Source: UBA8337 sp965221415
GTDB taxonomy: Bacteria; Pseudomonadota; Alphaproteobacteria; RS24
Reading direction: 5' to 3'
NCBI GenBank assembly: GCA_965221415.1
Contig: OZ244887.1
Coordinates: 930,001-994,000 of the forward strand
DNA: 64,000 nucleotides
The notes under the pieces were generated by a model. It made no database searches and was not told the origin of the DNA. It worked only from the letters and a program-made list of their open reading frames with translations. Numbering within the stretch: the stretch's first letter is position 1; each line of letters begins with the position of its first letter. The position numbers and the translations under genes were made by a program. Shown one piece after another: positions 9,501 through 18,400 of the stretch.

Positions 9501-12500
9501 CACAACCGAGATTACCTCTGCGGGTTTCCGTGTTCTTGCGGCCGGTGTTCCAGTGAACCAACCGCCGGTTATTTCTCATGATGGTGAGGTGGTTGCTGAT
9601 GATGCGACGGTTGAGGTTGAGTCAGCTGAGGACCAAGCTGCGACGACCCCTGTTGTTGCTGCGACGCTTACAGTGTCTGATGCTAGGACAGCTGCTGATG
9701 GCTTTGAGTGGACGCTGGCGGGTGATGATGCTGGTCGATTTAATGTCGCCGATGGTGTGATTACGTGGGCCAATGCTCCTGATTATGAAGACACGAGCTT
9801 GGTTAGTGCTACTGATGGCACGAAAGTCTTCCGTGTGACAGCGACGGTTGCAGATGATGAGGCGATAGCTTTGATGAACAGCGTTAATCTTGAAATTACG
9901 CTGACTGATGTGCTCGAGACCGCTCCTGTTATCACATACGCCATCGAGAACTTCATGGGGCGGAGAGATGTCAATATCAATGGTGTGAATGACAATGATG
10001 GCATTTTCCATCATACGGCGACGATAGCTATTACTGGTGGTGTGAGCGGCACGACTGGTGTGATAAATATAAGCGCAGGCGCGCAAGCCTATTTGCCCGA
10101 TGGCAGCGTTGTCGATATTCTGTCTGGCGCGCACACTGTTATCTACGATACTACCGATGACTATGAGGTTTGGATTGAAGACCGCGACGACGATGGCATA
10201 TGGGAGGTGCAGTCGGGGGAAAGCCAGCCGAGCGATACCCAAGTCTATGCTCTTGGGCAATATGACTTCGGTTCTGCTGGTAATCCTGATAGTTTCACCC
10301 TGTACGGTACGGCGGTTACGGATGATTCATTCGTCATTGCGGCTGACACCACGCTTGCGGTTGAGTCAGATGAAGGCCAAGACGCGGTGATTACGCTTTC
10401 GGCGACGGATGCCACGCCGAATGGCCGGACTTGGGTCTTGAGCGGCGATGACATGGCCTCATTTGCACTCACGGTCGACACCGATGGGAACGCGGTGATT
10501 ACGTGGGACGAAACGCCTGATTTTGAGACGATGGTAAGTACCGTCGACACCAAAATGTTCGACCTCACCGCCACGGTGACCGATGATGGCGAACTTATGG
10601 ACACGATAGATATCACCGTCACATTAGTCGATGTGCTCGAGACCGCCCCTGTTATTACATACGCCATCGAGAACTTCATGGGGCGGAGAGATGTCAATAT
10701 CAATGGTGTGACTGACAATGATGGCGTTTTCCATCATACGGCGACGATAGCTGTTAGTGGTAATGATGACGGTGTGATAAATATAAGCGCAGGCGCACAG
10801 GCCTATTTGCCCGATGGCAGCGTTGTCGATATTCAGTCTGGCGCGCACACTGTTAGCTTCGGCGCTACCAGTGGTTATCAGGTTTGGCTTGAAGACCGCG
10901 ACGACAATGGCATATGGGAGGTGCAGTCGGGGGAGAGCCAGCCGAGCGATACCCAAGTCTATGCTCTTGGGCAATATGACTTCGGTTCTGGTGCGTCTGA
11001 TAGTTTCACCCTGTACGGTACTGCCGTTACGGATGATTCATTCGTCATTACGGCTGACACCACGCTTGCGGTTGACTCGCGCGAGAACCAAGATGCGGTG
11101 GCCACGCTGACAGCAACGGCGGCGAGTTCTGTTACGTGGTCGCTCCACGGCGATAATATTGCCCTGATTGATAGTAATCCTCTGCTTGCAGCAACTGGTG
11201 ATGCTGCTCTGTTTGAAATCTCTGATACGGGTGTCATCACATGGGTGACTACGCCTGATTTTGAAACAGCGTCTAGCGATAGAGGCACCAAAGAGTTCAC
11301 GTTTGCTGCGCGCGTGACAGATGGTAACGGTAATACAGACACAACGATTGTTACCGTGACGCTGACGGACGAAGATTTTAGCACAGGAACATTCGCTATC
11401 GATGCGACAAGTAGTCAGGTTTTTGGGGTTAATGCCGCAGGAACACCTGCCGCAAGCCTCGATGCGCTGGATTTCACATCTGGCACGGCGACCGTGGTCG
11501 GTACGTATGGCGATTTCACGCTCAGCCTCAGCGGTACTACGGTAAGCTGGGTCTATGCGTTGGATAACACACGTGCTGTTACGCGAACCTTGGAGTCTGG
11601 CGAAATCGCGCATGAAACATTCCGACTCCAGTCGGTTGTCGATGGCGTTGCAGGCGAGATTCAAACTTTTGAAGCCGATGTTGTCGGTGTCAATGCTGCC
11701 CCAACGATTGCCAATACCGCGATTACAGTACAGGTGGCGGCGGGCGCAAGCTTTACGATTCAGTCATTGGCGGCGCTTATCGGCTATGATGATGCTGACG
11801 GTACGCTCTCTGATTCTGCGACAGGGCAACATTTCTTCAGCTATGCCGTGCTAAATCTTGATGGTCTCGGCGAGATTGAGGGTGAGTTTTCCTCTAGTTT
11901 CCGCGGTCGTGACACGGTTCTTACGGAAAGCACGTCTATTCTCACATATCTTCGGACTAATCCCAGAGATATGAAGTTTCAGGCTGACGACGATGCAGCG
12001 GGCAGTAGCTTTACGTTCACCCTTACGGTGGGTGACGAAATCGACGGGCGCGCCGAACGCTCAGACCCGATTAGCGTCACTGTCGAGGTTGCAGGAGGCG
12101 CATCTGGTACTGCGGGGAGCAGCGTCACCACCCTCATGAGTGGCGATGGCACGGCGGCTGACACATTGGATGCACATGATGCACCTAATGGAGTGACTAT
12201 TCAGGGTGGTGCGTTGGCTGATATAATCATTGGCTCGGCGCATGGCGATATCATCGCGGGCGGCTACGGTGACGATAGCATCACGCTAGGTGATGGCGCA
12301 GATAAAGTCGTCTATCGGTGGGAAAGCGGCGCGACCTCCACCGCGACGGATGGCGGCGACACGGTGACAGACTTTACGCGTGGCGAGGACCAGCTCGTCC
12401 TTATTGATGTCGATACAGCATCGCCGATTACGAGCTTTTCAGGCTTTCTCGATTACGCCAAAGGGGCGGATACGGTTGCGGGCAGTGCTGATGATTTAGT

Positions 12501-12834
12501 GACATTCGCGTTTACTGACGATAGCGCGGACGCTTTGACAAGCCTCGAGATTATTTTCGCCAATGCAGGGACAACCGATGGCACAACAACTGGTGGCGCC
12601 GATTCTAACAGGCTTACGATTACATTCGAAAGCGCGATAGATGTTGCGACGCAACAGGCTATATTCCGTACGCCTGACACGACTGACTTCAGTTCTTTCC
12701 TTGTAGAGGAGGGCGGCAAGCTTGTTCTTCAGTCCAAATATGAGACGATTGATGATATCCTCGGCAAAACGGCTGAGTTTGATAGCATCATATTTGACGA
12801 TGATACGACCAGCCTCGGCTTTGACATTCTCTAA
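6541..12834 (+). CDS. Gene 3: B-type RTX/cadherin-like giant secreted protein
   Basis: 2097 aa. The ATG follows AGGA (6531-6534) by 6 nt. Order: B-type N-terminus starting MANLRELRW, a diverged single RFQYG-like module (1-190, FQIASNLSGDRTITIDDLIGT); cadherin-like repeats 1-3 (197-547); NG2-like module starting VRAAVAANADETVVLDTTH (548-672); internal RTX block (677-897, GDGHDEITDGAGNDRIEGG); Ig/PKD-like module (900-1002); cadherin-like repeat 4 (1020-1125); two FHHT plus cadherin units from a 723-bp duplication (1126-1610); VCBS-like module (1611-1720); a second beta-rich module (1721-1851); C-terminal RTX block (1863-2097) ending TTSLGFDIL. It has no signal peptide and no cysteine. It is a likely type I-secreted calcium-dependent adhesin by family resemblance, and the RTX-bearing partner of gene 2, sitting 44 bp downstream of it. 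Confidence 0.95.
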   Translation: MANLRELRWETGIDRDTGELASGWRIYLNDGAGNLVLQDVAIVRGSALPGDDIFIVDNNIATGTSISGGGGNDTFQIASNLSGDRTITIDDLIGTNTVVFTRDVHITSVTQIMATNGPPVAIGMNINIRYTEEDTSTSPPTTTVHNNILRIDGLLMRFQIEGIDSAPLTAAQFFATYGSNGYRDTNVAPTLARPDSTAIESNENQMAVTTLTVTDPGDATHTWVLGGADADLFTLTPTTNLDGTPTGAAVIMWKEDPDFENPDLRTSSTDTSLRNTMSHRDFVITVTVTDAGRLSDSIGLTIRLTNVAENTAPQITAPDGSGGVTVIAAGTTHAVSTPEGRNEVIDLGSTDAQSDAVSWSLDETTGDHALFNIDSATGVITWIDTPDFETTVSSSSSNNKVFSLTVIADDGNSNRATARTSVTITIMLTDVNEAPVIDQGDDTLEVNSAENQNVAVAVSALTATDTETDSADLRWSLTGGADVGLFNIDEATGEITWNPDNPLPDYETLNSADNDEYFEVMVTVTDDGNPTLGDDINIAITLTNVNEAPEHVRAAVAANADETVVLDTTHLLTTDVDDNGADELTYTITVLATTGELQLSGTALQVGGTFTQEDVNNGRVSFVTNDGTDTGVTSFTLSVADDDGLIVTFDDGQGGETNYFTLDVSIRVDNIPDSATKGEANTINAENEMEAQNIEAGDGHDEITDGAGNDRIEGGLGDDDIALSTGGADEIIYRFGAGGVAEDGGDGINNFKRGEDKLVFAEFIQADDSDATVATTLDEFFTSVRNGDAASTRAGSYTTGDLQEDLFILTPNFELDENDVFFITGITFNFRDVGLVDRGGDGSNAKLAGGLLRITFDTPLTWDAFSAIVGADSIDFNVFAFKDPASILDILGPDSFEFRAVDNEATATLTITHTEASGPSDAANIGEMLMVDVTDLADPNGSVSITGYQWYVNNFPINGALTATLDTTGLVAGNYHVVVTTTDVNLDTTEITSAGFRVLAAGVPVNQPPVISHDGEVVADDATVEVESAEDQAATTPVVAATLTVSDARTAADGFEWTLAGDDAGRFNVADGVITWANAPDYEDTSLVSATDGTKVFRVTATVADDEAIALMNSVNLEITLTDVLETAPVITYAIENFMGRRDVNINGVNDNDGIFHHTATIAITGGVSGTTGVINISAGAQAYLPDGSVVDILSGAHTVIYDTTDDYEVWIEDRDDDGIWEVQSGESQPSDTQVYALGQYDFGSAGNPDSFTLYGTAVTDDSFVIAADTTLAVESDEGQDAVITLSATDATPNGRTWVLSGDDMASFALTVDTDGNAVITWDETPDFETMVSTVDTKMFDLTATVTDDGELMDTIDITVTLVDVLETAPVITYAIENFMGRRDVNINGVTDNDGVFHHTATIAVSGNDDGVINISAGAQAYLPDGSVVDIQSGAHTVSFGATSGYQVWLEDRDDNGIWEVQSGESQPSDTQVYALGQYDFGSGASDSFTLYGTAVTDDSFVITADTTLAVDSRENQDAVATLTATAASSVTWSLHGDNIALIDSNPLLAATGDAALFEISDTGVITWVTTPDFETASSDRGTKEFTFAARVTDGNGNTDTTIVTVTLTDEDFSTGTFAIDATSSQVFGVNAAGTPAASLDALDFTSGTATVVGTYGDFTLSLSGTTVSWVYALDNTRAVTRTLESGEIAHETFRLQSVVDGVAGEIQTFEADVVGVNAAPTIANTAITVQVAAGASFTIQSLAALIGYDDADGTLSDSATGQHFFSYAVLNLDGLGEIEGEFSSSFRGRDTVLTESTSILTYLRTNPRDMKFQADDDAAGSSFTFTLTVGDEIDGRAERSDPISVTVEVAGGASGTAGSSVTTLMSGDGTAADTLDAHDAPNGVTIQGGALADIIIGSAHGDIIAGGYGDDSITLGDGADKVVYRWESGATSTATDGGDTVTDFTRGEDQLVLIDVDTASPITSFSGFLDYAKGADTVAGSADDLVTFAFTDDSADALTSLEIIFANAGTTDGTTTGGADSNRLTITFESAIDVATQQAIFRTPDTTDFSSFLVEEGGKLVLQSKYETIDDILGKTAEFDSIIFDDDTTSLGFDIL
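9913..11076 (+). repeat. 723-bp duplication of an FHHT-plus-cadherin unit in gene 3
   Basis: Two copies start at CTCGAGACCGC (9913 and 10636; offset 723 bp = 241 aa). Both encode VLETAPVITYAIENFMGRRD and continue nearly identically through the FHHT module. The first differs by a few residues around the TIAITGGVSG / TIAVSGNDDG loop. Similarity fades in the cadherin repeat that follows the second copy. Confidence 0.85.
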
Positions 12835-12930
12835 AAGTATGCATTAAATGAAAGCATAAAATAATGAGCGGGGCGCAATCCTCATCCATGCGGTAGTGCT
12901 CGTGCGTGGAATAATAAAAAAGGATTAAAA

Positions 12931-15900
12931 ATGACTGACTTTACAATTTCCACTCTTTCGACCACCGTCACTGAAGGCGGTGCTTATGAATTTACTATCA
13001 CGCCGACTGCGGCGCTGTTAGCGGATGCGACCATCCGTTGGGTGATTGTCCAGAAAGGGGCATTGCCAGTTGCGGCTTCCGACTTTTCTTCTCTGTCAGG
13101 TGAAGTCACCTTTACGTCTGGAGCGACCGCTGCCCAAACCGTCACCATCACACCAGCCGATGATGTGCAACGAGAGGTCTCAAAAGATTTTGAACTGCGT
13201 ATTTACGATGGTGGCAGCTTGCTCGCGACCCAAGCCGTCACGCTCGAAGACGATGATACAAGGGTTCATGGTAACGAGTTTTTCACAGGTGATGCTGATA
13301 CAAATATTATAGGTTTAGGTACAACCCATGAAGTTACAGCGAATGGTGGTGCTGGCAATGATGTTTATATAATTACCCGTTTCCAATATGGGGTTGCGAC
13401 TATTACCGATGGGGTTGGCTCTGCGAACCTTATCAAGTTTGATGCTGGTGTGACGATAACGGGTTATAGCGAAGATATCACGGAGGGTTTTTTCTCAACA
13501 ATCGACCGTGCTATTTTGACGCTATCAACGGGGGCTGAGGTTAGGATTGAGAACCCTGCGAGCCGTTTTACATTTCAGCTTGGTGCTGGCGATGTTCTCG
13601 AGACCTATGCAGATTTCAAGGCGGCGATTGGCGTAGCGGAGGGCGCAGATAATATCAGCACACCTTTTGCGGTAACAACATATACAGATGTTCCAGATAT
13701 TTCTGATAATAGTCTGTCGCCTCAATTTTTGTGGTCTCACGGTAGTGCGCTCGCAGATGTATTCAGCGCGGCGTCTAGTTATAATGTGCGCCAGAATGGC
13801 GGTGCCGGCGATGATATCTTTGTGATTACCCGTTTCCAATATGGCTCTGTGGAGATTCGCGATGGGATTGGTAAGAATAATCTTATCAAGTTTGACGCTG
13901 GCGTGACGATAACGGGTTATAGCGAAGACATCACGGAGGGGTTGTTTAATACCAGAACAATCAACCGTGCTGTTTTGACGCTATCAACGGGTGCTGAGAT
14001 TACGATTAATAACCCTGTGGGTGGTTTTGATTTCCAGCTTGGTGATGGCGAGATTATTGATAGCTATGCTGAATTCAAGGAAGCGATTGAGGCAACTGGT
14101 AGTAATGAGGCCAGTAGCTTGGCAGCTCATTTTAATGTTCCTTTTCTGGTATTCGCAGCGGCCAGCACCGAAGACGAGACCCTTGCGGTTAATTCGCTTG
14201 AGAACCAACTCACGGTGGCCACGCTTAAAGCTTCAGGTGCTACGGCAACGATAAGCCTTACTTGGAGCTTGGAGGGCGCGGATGCTGATTTGTTTGCCAT
14301 CGATAGCACGACGGGAGCGATTACGTGGGTCTCCACGCCTGATTTCGAGACGACGGTGAGCGTTGCGGACAGCAATGTGTTCAGCGTGACGGCCAGAGGG
14401 ACAGCTGATTCTGGCGCAACTGACAGCGTTGCACTTACCATCACATTAACCGATGAGAACGAAGCCCCGGTTATTCATCCAGAGGTGGTCACGCTTTCCG
14501 CTCCGATAGAAGCGACGGAAGGCGAGGCTTATGAATTTGATATCACGCCAAGTGTCGCTTTATCAGATGGCGTGACTATTCGCTGGGAGATTGTTCCGAA
14601 AGGGGCGGTACCAGTTGTGAGTTCCGACTTTTCTGCACTCACAGGGTCGCTCGACTTCGCGGCTGGCGAGACAGATGCCCAAACCGTCACCATCACGCCC
14701 ACCGATGATGCGAGACTGGAAACCTCGAAAGATTTTGAGCTGCGTCTTTACGATGGTGACAGATTGCTCGATACGCAAGCCGTCACGCTCAGCGATAATG
14801 ACGCAGGCACTTTTGGTGAGCAATTTCTCGCAGGTAATGCTGATGCGAATCTTTTTGGGTTAGGCACAGCGTATGATGTTATTCGCGATGGTGGCCTCGG
14901 CGATGATGTTTATGTAATTACCCGTTTTCAACATGGCAATGTGCGGATTGATGATTCACGTAGTGTATCAGGTAACCTTCTGAAGTTTGACGCAGGTGTG
15001 ACGATAACAGATTTTGCTGAAACCACTGCTGGTTTCGGTTTTCTTCTGACGACTTCCAATCTTGTTTTGACGCTATCAACGGGGGCGACGATTACGCTTA
15101 CAGGTCCGACTCTTGGTTTTAGATTCCAGCTTGGTGATGGCGATGTTTTTGAGACCTATGCTGAGTTCAAGGCGGCGATTGGGGCGACTGGCACCAATGC
15201 AGCCAGTGCTTTGAAGGATGACGAACCTTTTGCGGTAACAAGTTACACAAATGTTCCTGAAAATATTCTGTCGGCTCAGAGTACGAGTTTTTCTGGCACT
15301 GCGGCTGGAGATGTATTCACCGCGGCGTCTAGTTATAATCTGGTGCAGGATGGCGGAGGGGGTGATGATATTTATGTGATTACCCGCTTCCAATATGGGA
15401 CTGTGGAGATTACAGATACGATTGGTACGGATGATCTCATCAAGTTTGACGCAGGTGTTTCGATAAAGGGTTTTGCTGAAACCATTACGCGTAACCAGTT
15501 TTTTGAAAGAACTGATGATTTTGTTTTGACCTTATCGACGGATGCTACGATTACGATTAACGCCCCCACTCGTTTTAAGTACCAGATTGGTGATGGCGAG
15601 ATTCTTGAGACTTATGCTGAGTTCAAGGCGGCAATTAAGACGTCTGCGGAAGGCGTAGAGAATCCTATCGACACGCCTTTTACCGTTCCTTTCTTGGATT
15701 TCACACCTGCCAGCACTCAAGGCAAGACTCTCGCGGTTAACTCAGATGAGAACCAACTTGCGGTGGCGACGCTGAGAGCTTCAGATGTTGATACGTCTGA
15801 TACGCTGACATGGACGTTGACGAGTGGGGCGGATGTTGATTTGTTTGCCATCGACAGCACGACGGGTGCGATTACGTGGGTGGATGCGCCTGATTTTGAA

Positions 15901-17600
15901 ACAATTAAAAGCGCTGCGAATAGCAAAGAGTTCAGTGTGACAGCCACAGCGACCGATAGTACAGGGGCAACTGACAGTATCGTGCTTACCATTACACTAA
16001 CTGATGCGAATGATGCGCCAGTCATTCACACAGAGGCGGTAGCGCTTTCAGCCGAAGCGACCGCTACGGAGGGCGTTGCGTATAGCTTTGATATCACGCC
16101 GACTGCGCTGCTGTCAGCTGCGACGACCATCCGTTGGGAGATTGCCCAAAAAGGAGCGTTGCCAGTTGCGAGTTCCGACTTTTCTACGTTCACAGGCACG
16201 CTCGACTTTACGGCTGGCGCGACCGCCGCGCAAACCGTCACCATCACGCCCACCGATGATGCGAGACTGGAAACCTCAAAAGATTTTGAACTGCGTCTTT
16301 ACGATGGCACTGACTTGCTCGCGACCCAAGCCGTCACACTGAAGGATAATGACGAAGGCACTTTTGGTAGCGAACGCTTCACAGGTAATGCTGAGGCGAA
16401 TATTATTGGGTTGGGCACATCGCATAATGTTCGCGCGGATGGTGGTGCCAGCGATGATTTCTATGTAATTACCCGTTTCCAACATGGGAATGTGCGCATT
16501 GCAGATTCGCATGGTATAAATAATCTTATTAAGTTTGACGCGGGTGTGACGATATCGGATTTTCAGGAAAACACGAGCGAAGGTTTTTTTGGGAAGACGT
16601 TCGATAATATTATTTTGACGCTATCGACAGGTGCCAAGATTACGATTGTCGGCCCCACGACCTTTCATTACCAGCTTGGTGCTGGCGAAGTTATTGCGGG
16701 CGACGGCACGGCTGGTAGCGCGTATGCGGCGTTCAAGACGGCGATTGGCGTAGTGGAAGGCGAAGATAATATCAGCACGCCTTTTGCGATAACAACGTAT
16801 ACAGATGTTCCAGATATTTCTGATAATAGCCTGTCGCCTCAGCTTTCGCGATCTTATGGTAATGCGGACGCTAATGTATTCAGCTCTGCCTCTACTTATA
16901 ATTTGCGTCAGGATGGCGGTGCTGGCGATGATACTTATGTGATTACCCGTTTCCAACACGGGGATGTGCGGATTGAAGATTCGGTTAGTGCAAATAACCT
17001 TATCAAGCTTGATGCAGGTGTTTCGATAACGGGTTTTTCCGAAACCACTGTTCTTACGCCTTTCGGTTTAAGAACTAACGATTTTATTTTGACCCTGTCG
17101 ACGGAATCTGAGACAGAGGCTAAGATTACGATTATCGGCCCCGCTCGTTTTAAGTACCAGATTGGTGATGGCGAGATTATTGCGGGCGACGGCACGGCTG
17201 GTAGCGCGTATGCTGAGTTCAAAGCGACGATTGGCGCGACTGGCACTAATGAAGCAAGTAGCTTGGCCGAAGATTTCACCGTTCCTTTCTTGGACTTCAG
17301 CACTCAAGGCAAGACTCTTGCGGTTAGCTCAGATGAGAACCAAGATGTGGTAACGACGCTTGCGGTCGTGGATGAGGATGGTGACGATATTACTTGGAGT
17401 TTGAGCGGTGCGGACGAGGGGTTCTTCGAGGTCCTTGGCGGTGCGATAACGTGGAAAGGCACGCCTGATTTCGAAACGGCGAAAAGCGCGGCGCACGATA
17501 GCGACAGTGTATTTAGCTTGACGGCGACCGCGACAGACGCTGCTGGTGCAACAGACAGCATCAACCTCACTGTGACGTTGGCGGACGTGAACGAAGCGCC
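12931..17600 (+). repeat. Three-fold super-repeat, about 1.55 kb each, within gene 4
   Basis: Units start near 12931, 14473 and 16027. Each runs from the Calx-beta-like domain (ATEGxAYxFDITP ... RWEI ... DFELRLYDG) through two RFQYG modules to a cadherin-like repeat. A fourth, closely similar unit begins near 20218 inside gene 5, sharing the HTEAVALSA start with the third unit. Units have diverged more than the 375-bp array of gene 6, so this is an older amplification. Confidence 0.8.
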
Positions 17601-18225
17601 AGTTATCACCCAAGGTGATGCTCTTGCAGTTAGGTCAGCCGAGAACCAAGACGCGGTGACGACGCTTTCAGCGACAGATGATGATGGTGACGTTCTTACA
17701 TGGAGTCTCGTCGGGACGAGTAGCTTGTTCACCATCGGCAGCACGACGGGTGCGATTACGTGGAAAACCGCGCCTGATTATGAAACCCTTAACAGTCGAT
17801 TTGGCGACAAAATATTTGCACTCACTGCCAGAGTTACAGATGGTGAAGAGCAAGCTTTCATTGCTGTGCGTGTCATGCTAGAGGATGTGAACGAGAAACC
17901 TGTTATTTTCCATGATGGCACGGCGGTTGCTGATGACGTGACGATTGCGGTTAATTCGCTTGAGAACCAGCTATCCGTGATAACGCTTACAGCTTCAGAT
18001 GCGGATGGTGACAGCCTGACATGGAAATTGGATGGCGACGATGAGCATCTATTTATAATTGATGATGGTGGTGAAATTAAGTGGGGCGTAACACCTGACT
18101 TTGATACGACTGTGAGTATGGATGCCGTCAACACTAAAATGTTCGACCTCACCGCCACGGTGACCGATGATGGCGGCCTGCTCGACACTATCGAGCTCAC
18201 CATCACATTAGTCGATGTGATGTAG
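12931..18225 (+). CDS. Gene 4: A-type giant adhesin-like protein, triple super-repeat, no RTX end
   Basis: 1764 aa. The ATG follows AGGA (12921-12924) by 6 nt. It is built from three copies of a super-repeat of about 515 aa: Calx-beta-like domain, two RFQYG/LSTGA/QLGDG modules, one cadherin-like repeat. Calx-beta domains begin near residues 1, 513 and 1033. Two further cadherin-like repeats (about 1560-1764) follow, with DNA-level cues LAVRSAENQD and IAVNSLENQL. There are no FHHT, discoidin-like or RTX modules. It ends TLVDVM followed by TAG. In frame after that amber codon lie TTSFSFDIL codons, the tail of RTX-ended paralogues. The loss of the RTX block makes type I export doubtful; it may be a non-secreted remnant or may depend on a different route. 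It sits between gene 3 (96-bp gap) and the leader ORF of gene 5. Confidence 0.94.
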   Translation: MTDFTISTLSTTVTEGGAYEFTITPTAALLADATIRWVIVQKGALPVAASDFSSLSGEVTFTSGATAAQTVTITPADDVQREVSKDFELRIYDGGSLLATQAVTLEDDDTRVHGNEFFTGDADTNIIGLGTTHEVTANGGAGNDVYIITRFQYGVATITDGVGSANLIKFDAGVTITGYSEDITEGFFSTIDRAILTLSTGAEVRIENPASRFTFQLGAGDVLETYADFKAAIGVAEGADNISTPFAVTTYTDVPDISDNSLSPQFLWSHGSALADVFSAASSYNVRQNGGAGDDIFVITRFQYGSVEIRDGIGKNNLIKFDAGVTITGYSEDITEGLFNTRTINRAVLTLSTGAEITINNPVGGFDFQLGDGEIIDSYAEFKEAIEATGSNEASSLAAHFNVPFLVFAAASTEDETLAVNSLENQLTVATLKASGATATISLTWSLEGADADLFAIDSTTGAITWVSTPDFETTVSVADSNVFSVTARGTADSGATDSVALTITLTDENEAPVIHPEVVTLSAPIEATEGEAYEFDITPSVALSDGVTIRWEIVPKGAVPVVSSDFSALTGSLDFAAGETDAQTVTITPTDDARLETSKDFELRLYDGDRLLDTQAVTLSDNDAGTFGEQFLAGNADANLFGLGTAYDVIRDGGLGDDVYVITRFQHGNVRIDDSRSVSGNLLKFDAGVTITDFAETTAGFGFLLTTSNLVLTLSTGATITLTGPTLGFRFQLGDGDVFETYAEFKAAIGATGTNAASALKDDEPFAVTSYTNVPENILSAQSTSFSGTAAGDVFTAASSYNLVQDGGGGDDIYVITRFQYGTVEITDTIGTDDLIKFDAGVSIKGFAETITRNQFFERTDDFVLTLSTDATITINAPTRFKYQIGDGEILETYAEFKAAIKTSAEGVENPIDTPFTVPFLDFTPASTQGKTLAVNSDENQLAVATLRASDVDTSDTLTWTLTSGADVDLFAIDSTTGAITWVDAPDFETIKSAANSKEFSVTATATDSTGATDSIVLTITLTDANDAPVIHTEAVALSAEATATEGVAYSFDITPTALLSAATTIRWEIAQKGALPVASSDFSTFTGTLDFTAGATAAQTVTITPTDDARLETSKDFELRLYDGTDLLATQAVTLKDNDEGTFGSERFTGNAEANIIGLGTSHNVRADGGASDDFYVITRFQHGNVRIADSHGINNLIKFDAGVTISDFQENTSEGFFGKTFDNIILTLSTGAKITIVGPTTFHYQLGAGEVIAGDGTAGSAYAAFKTAIGVVEGEDNISTPFAITTYTDVPDISDNSLSPQLSRSYGNADANVFSSASTYNLRQDGGAGDDTYVITRFQHGDVRIEDSVSANNLIKLDAGVSITGFSETTVLTPFGLRTNDFILTLSTESETEAKITIIGPARFKYQIGDGEIIAGDGTAGSAYAEFKATIGATGTNEASSLAEDFTVPFLDFSTQGKTLAVSSDENQDVVTTLAVVDEDGDDITWSLSGADEGFFEVLGGAITWKGTPDFETAKSAAHDSDSVFSLTATATDAAGATDSINLTVTLADVNEAPVITQGDALAVRSAENQDAVTTLSATDDDGDVLTWSLVGTSSLFTIGSTTGAITWKTAPDYETLNSRFGDKIFALTARVTDGEEQAFIAVRVMLEDVNEKPVIFHDGTAVADDVTIAVNSLENQLSVITLTASDADGDSLTWKLDGDDEHLFIIDDGGEIKWGVTPDFDTTVSMDAVNTKMFDLTATVTDDGGLLDTIELTITLVDVM

Positions 18226-18285
18226 ACAACAAGCTTCAGCTTTGACATTCTCCAAAAGTATGTATTAAGGGGAAGCATGAAGTAA
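18226..18285 (+). other. In-frame relic of the RTX-gene C-terminal tail after gene 4
   Basis: Directly after the gene 4 TAG and in the same frame, the bases read TTSFSFDILQKYVLRGSMK before TAA at 18283. The first nine residues match TTSLGFDIL, the end of gene 3. The original stop TAA has become CAA (18253-18255), so the relic runs on. It contains TTGACA at 18242-18247. Confidence 0.75.
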
Positions 18286-18304
18286 TAATAAAAACGGAAT
18301 AAAA

Positions 18305-18397
18305 GTGACTGACTTTATACTTTCCGCCCTTACAATAGCCATTGAGGATGATGTCGATAGCTTTGATATCAGGCTCAATCTTTTAATGAACGGATAG
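18305..18397 (+). pseudogene. Relic A-type start forming a 30-aa leader ORF upstream of gene 5
   Basis: GTG-started ORF with CGGA (18295-18298) 6 nt upstream, the same context as true A-type starts. It encodes MTDFILSALTIAIEDDVD... , clearly related to the MTDFTIS/MTFTLSAP starts of genes 2, 4 and 7, but ends after 30 aa in NLLMNG-stop. Its last codons hold the CGGA that serves as ribosome site for gene 5, whose ATG follows the leader stop by 3 nt, so translational coupling is possible. Gene 10 has the same arrangement. It may be a plain decayed start or a leader retained for coupling. Confidence 0.7.
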
Positions 18398-18400
18398 ATC

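Noticed and set aside
12841..12930. Terminator between genes 3 and 4
   Set aside because: Only short pairings such as ATGAG/CTCAT and GAGC/GCTC are visible, without a T-run.
18226..18400. Genes 4 and 5 as one gene broken by a recent stop or frameshift
   Set aside because: The gap holds a gene-end relic, a spacer and a gene-start relic in that order, so these are two genes with boundaries of their own, not one split frame.
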